From Hwanghaeella grinnelliae (GTDB lineage Bacteria; Pseudomonadota; Alphaproteobacteria; UBA8366; Aestuariispiraceae): DNA of 64,000 nucleotides. Positions 63,047 to 64,000 of the stretch are shown piece by piece (within the stretch, counting starts at the first letter, position 1; every line of letters begins with the position of its first letter). The notes under the pieces are model-generated. The model was not told the DNA's origin, ran no database searches, and saw only the letters and a program-made list of their open reading frames with translations. The position numbers and the translations under genes are program-made. The stretch lies in NCBI RefSeq assembly GCF_004005845.1, contig NZ_SADE01000001.1:1240001-1304000 (forward strand), given 5' to 3'.

Positions 63047-63670
63047 TTATTCGACCGGCCTGCCTTCGGGGACTCGCTTGCGGCCGTCAATCATGGCGCG
63101 GACCAGAGGAACGCCAGACCGCCAGGTGTCGAAAAAGACGCCCGCGACATGCAGCGCGACGGAAAACATCAGCCAGCCGAAGGCCGCTTCGTGCAATTCC
63201 TCGACCCATTCCATGCCGAAGAAGGTGACTGTGGTCATCATATAGCCGGTCGCCCCCAGGGCCGCGACGGTCGCCCAGATGTTATAGACCATCAGCGCGC
63301 CGAGCGGGTTGTGGGACAAATGAACCGACCTGTCGCCCTTCAGCATCGCGAACACGTGGTGCAGGGCGCGGGCCGGGCTGGGCGGGAAGGCGGTGAATCG
63401 GGCCGGTTTCGTTCCGATCAGGCCCCACAGCAGGCGCACAGCCACAAGGCCCAGGGCCACGTAACCGACCCATTCATGCAGACGGCTTTCCTCGTCCGTA
63501 AAGGCGCTGTTGATCAGAATGCTAAGCGCCAGGGACCAATGGATCAGGCGCACCAGCGGGTCCCAAACGGGAACGGTACGCGCGGGTTCCGGGCCGCCGG
63601 TTTCTGGGGCGCCGGTTTCTGGGCGGGCGCCCGGATGGCGCCCGCTTGTCTGTGTGTCGAGGGAGGTCAT
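63047..63670 (-). CDS. Cytochrome b561-like membrane protein
   Basis: This 207-residue protein has four hydrophobic helices and histidines placed as heme ligands: LVRLIHWSLALSI, SRLHEWVGYVALGL, ARALHHVFAML, EELHEAAFGWLM and FSVALHVAGVFFD. This is the Ni/Fe-hydrogenase b-type or cytochrome b561 fold, which passes electrons between quinol and periplasmic acceptors. The N-terminal 35 residues are Pro/Gly-rich and contain a 15-base tandem duplication. The PepSY gene precedes it by 7 bases. Confidence 0.87.
   Translation of the reverse strand: MTSLDTQTSGRHPGARPETGAPETGGPEPARTVPVWDPLVRLIHWSLALSILINSAFTDEESRLHEWVGYVALGLVAVRLLWGLIGTKPARFTAFPPSPARALHHVFAMLKGDRSVHLSHNPLGALMVYNIWATVAALGATGYMMTTVTFFGMEWVEELHEAAFGWLMFSVALHVAGVFFDTWRSGVPLVRAMIDGRKRVPEGRPVE
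63595..63624. repeat. 15-base tandem repeat in the N-terminal tail of cytochrome b
   Basis: CGCCGGTTTCTGGGG and CGCCGGTTTCTGGGC lie side by side. In frame they add a PETGA-like five-residue unit to the cytoplasmic tail. Confidence 0.75.
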
Positions 63671-63677
63671 GACCGGA

Positions 63678-63941
63678 TCACTTCGACTTGATCTTGCTGA
63701 CTTGGCCGGTCTGCTGGTTGACGTAGATTTCCGACATCTTGCCGTCCTTCACGACATAGGCTTCGATTTCTCCGTCTTCCATTTCAGCCTTGCGAACCTC
63801 GTAGCCCATTTCTTTCAGCTTGGCCTGGACCTGTTCCATGCTGGTGCCCAGTTCTGTGCCGGTGGTGAGGTCCATGGCCATCGCGGAACTGGCGGTGAAG
63901 GCGGCGAAGAACGCGGTGGCGAGGATTGTTTTATACGTCAT
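63678..63941 (-). CDS. PepSY domain protein, exported
   Basis: This is an 87-residue protein with a signal peptide ending in ASSAMA and a single PepSY domain (SMEQVQAKLKEMGYEVRKAE, GEIEAYVVKDGKMSEIYVNQ, TGQVSKIKSK). Such short PepSY proteins are periplasmic and often accompany cytochrome b561-type proteins. It heads the two-gene unit with the cytochrome b gene; the region to the right edge holds its promoter. Confidence 0.88.
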   Translation of the reverse strand: MTYKTILATAFFAAFTASSAMAMDLTTGTELGTSMEQVQAKLKEMGYEVRKAEMEDGEIEAYVVKDGKMSEIYVNQQTGQVSKIKSK

Positions 63942-64000
63942 TTGGAAACTCCTGCGGTGGGGATGCCCGAAGCCCCTTTGGCGTCGGTGGTGCAGAAGTA

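Overview
The window is about 64 kb of GC-rich chromosome from an alphaproteobacterium, most likely Rhodospirillales in the broad sense. This placement is inferred from gene content: gcrA, DUF2794, DUF1127, DUF2336, a PAS_5-type protein, a CC0125/CC1285-type lipoprotein, and a pyrB-pyrC-plsY-dprA-topA-rnr-rpmG block. No rRNA, tRNA, CRISPR array, transposase or phage gene was seen. Cell-cycle signals also fit: a perfect TTAA-N7-TTAA box (CtrA-type) upstream of a sensor kinase, and an inverted pair of DnaA boxes with GANTC sites upstream of gcrA.

Layout. 1-6.7 kb: end of a DUF3179 gene, a lipoprotein, a cupin enzyme, a degenerate-GGDEF/EAL phosphodiesterase, and a peptidoglycan pair (DUF882 peptidase plus YcbB-like L,D-transpeptidase). 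6.7-21.4 kb: small-molecule metabolism and signalling, with a GFA enzyme, a diaminopropionate ammonia-lyase/M24 peptidase pair, an HD-GYP protein, glutathione peroxidase, a methyltransferase, an ABM monooxygenase, a GAF-PAS histidine kinase, a Bcr/CflA exporter, a YciI/ThDP-enzyme pair, mnmC and an XRE regulator. 21.4-24.2 kb: an otnK-otnC-otnI operon for four-carbon acid sugars. 24.3-31.2 kb: globin, LysR/DUF1127 divergent pair, EamA transporter, UDP-xylose synthase-like enzyme, a second SDR, and a two-gene unit coupling a polytopic signal-peptidase-like protein to a glycosyltransferase-like protein. 31.4-41.6 kb: gcrA, small conserved proteins, the yfgM-bamB-der block, a ureohydrolase, a large PAS/LOV-like histidine kinase and rpmG. 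41.8-55.1 kb: a minus-strand housekeeping run (Nudix, S41 protease, rnr, topA, DUF2336, dprA, plsY, pyrC, pyrB).

55.3-60.9 kb is the most unusual part. A 3-hydroxyisobutyrate dehydrogenase-family gene is followed by four predicted lipoproteins and a DUF6502 protein, then by a 5'-truncated, stop-containing second copy of the same dehydrogenase. The two dehydrogenase 3' ends form direct repeats of about 580 bp around the lipoprotein/DUF6502 cassette. Inside it, a divergent promoter carries two related dyads 52 bp apart. 61-64 kb holds a three-TM protein with a TPR-like tail, a membrane-tethered LuxR-type regulator, a cytochrome b561-like protein and a PepSY protein.

Starts were chosen from Shine-Dalgarno spacing and N-terminal signals. 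Functions are family-level readings of the translated sequence; no database search was run. Identity and difference counts were made by hand.
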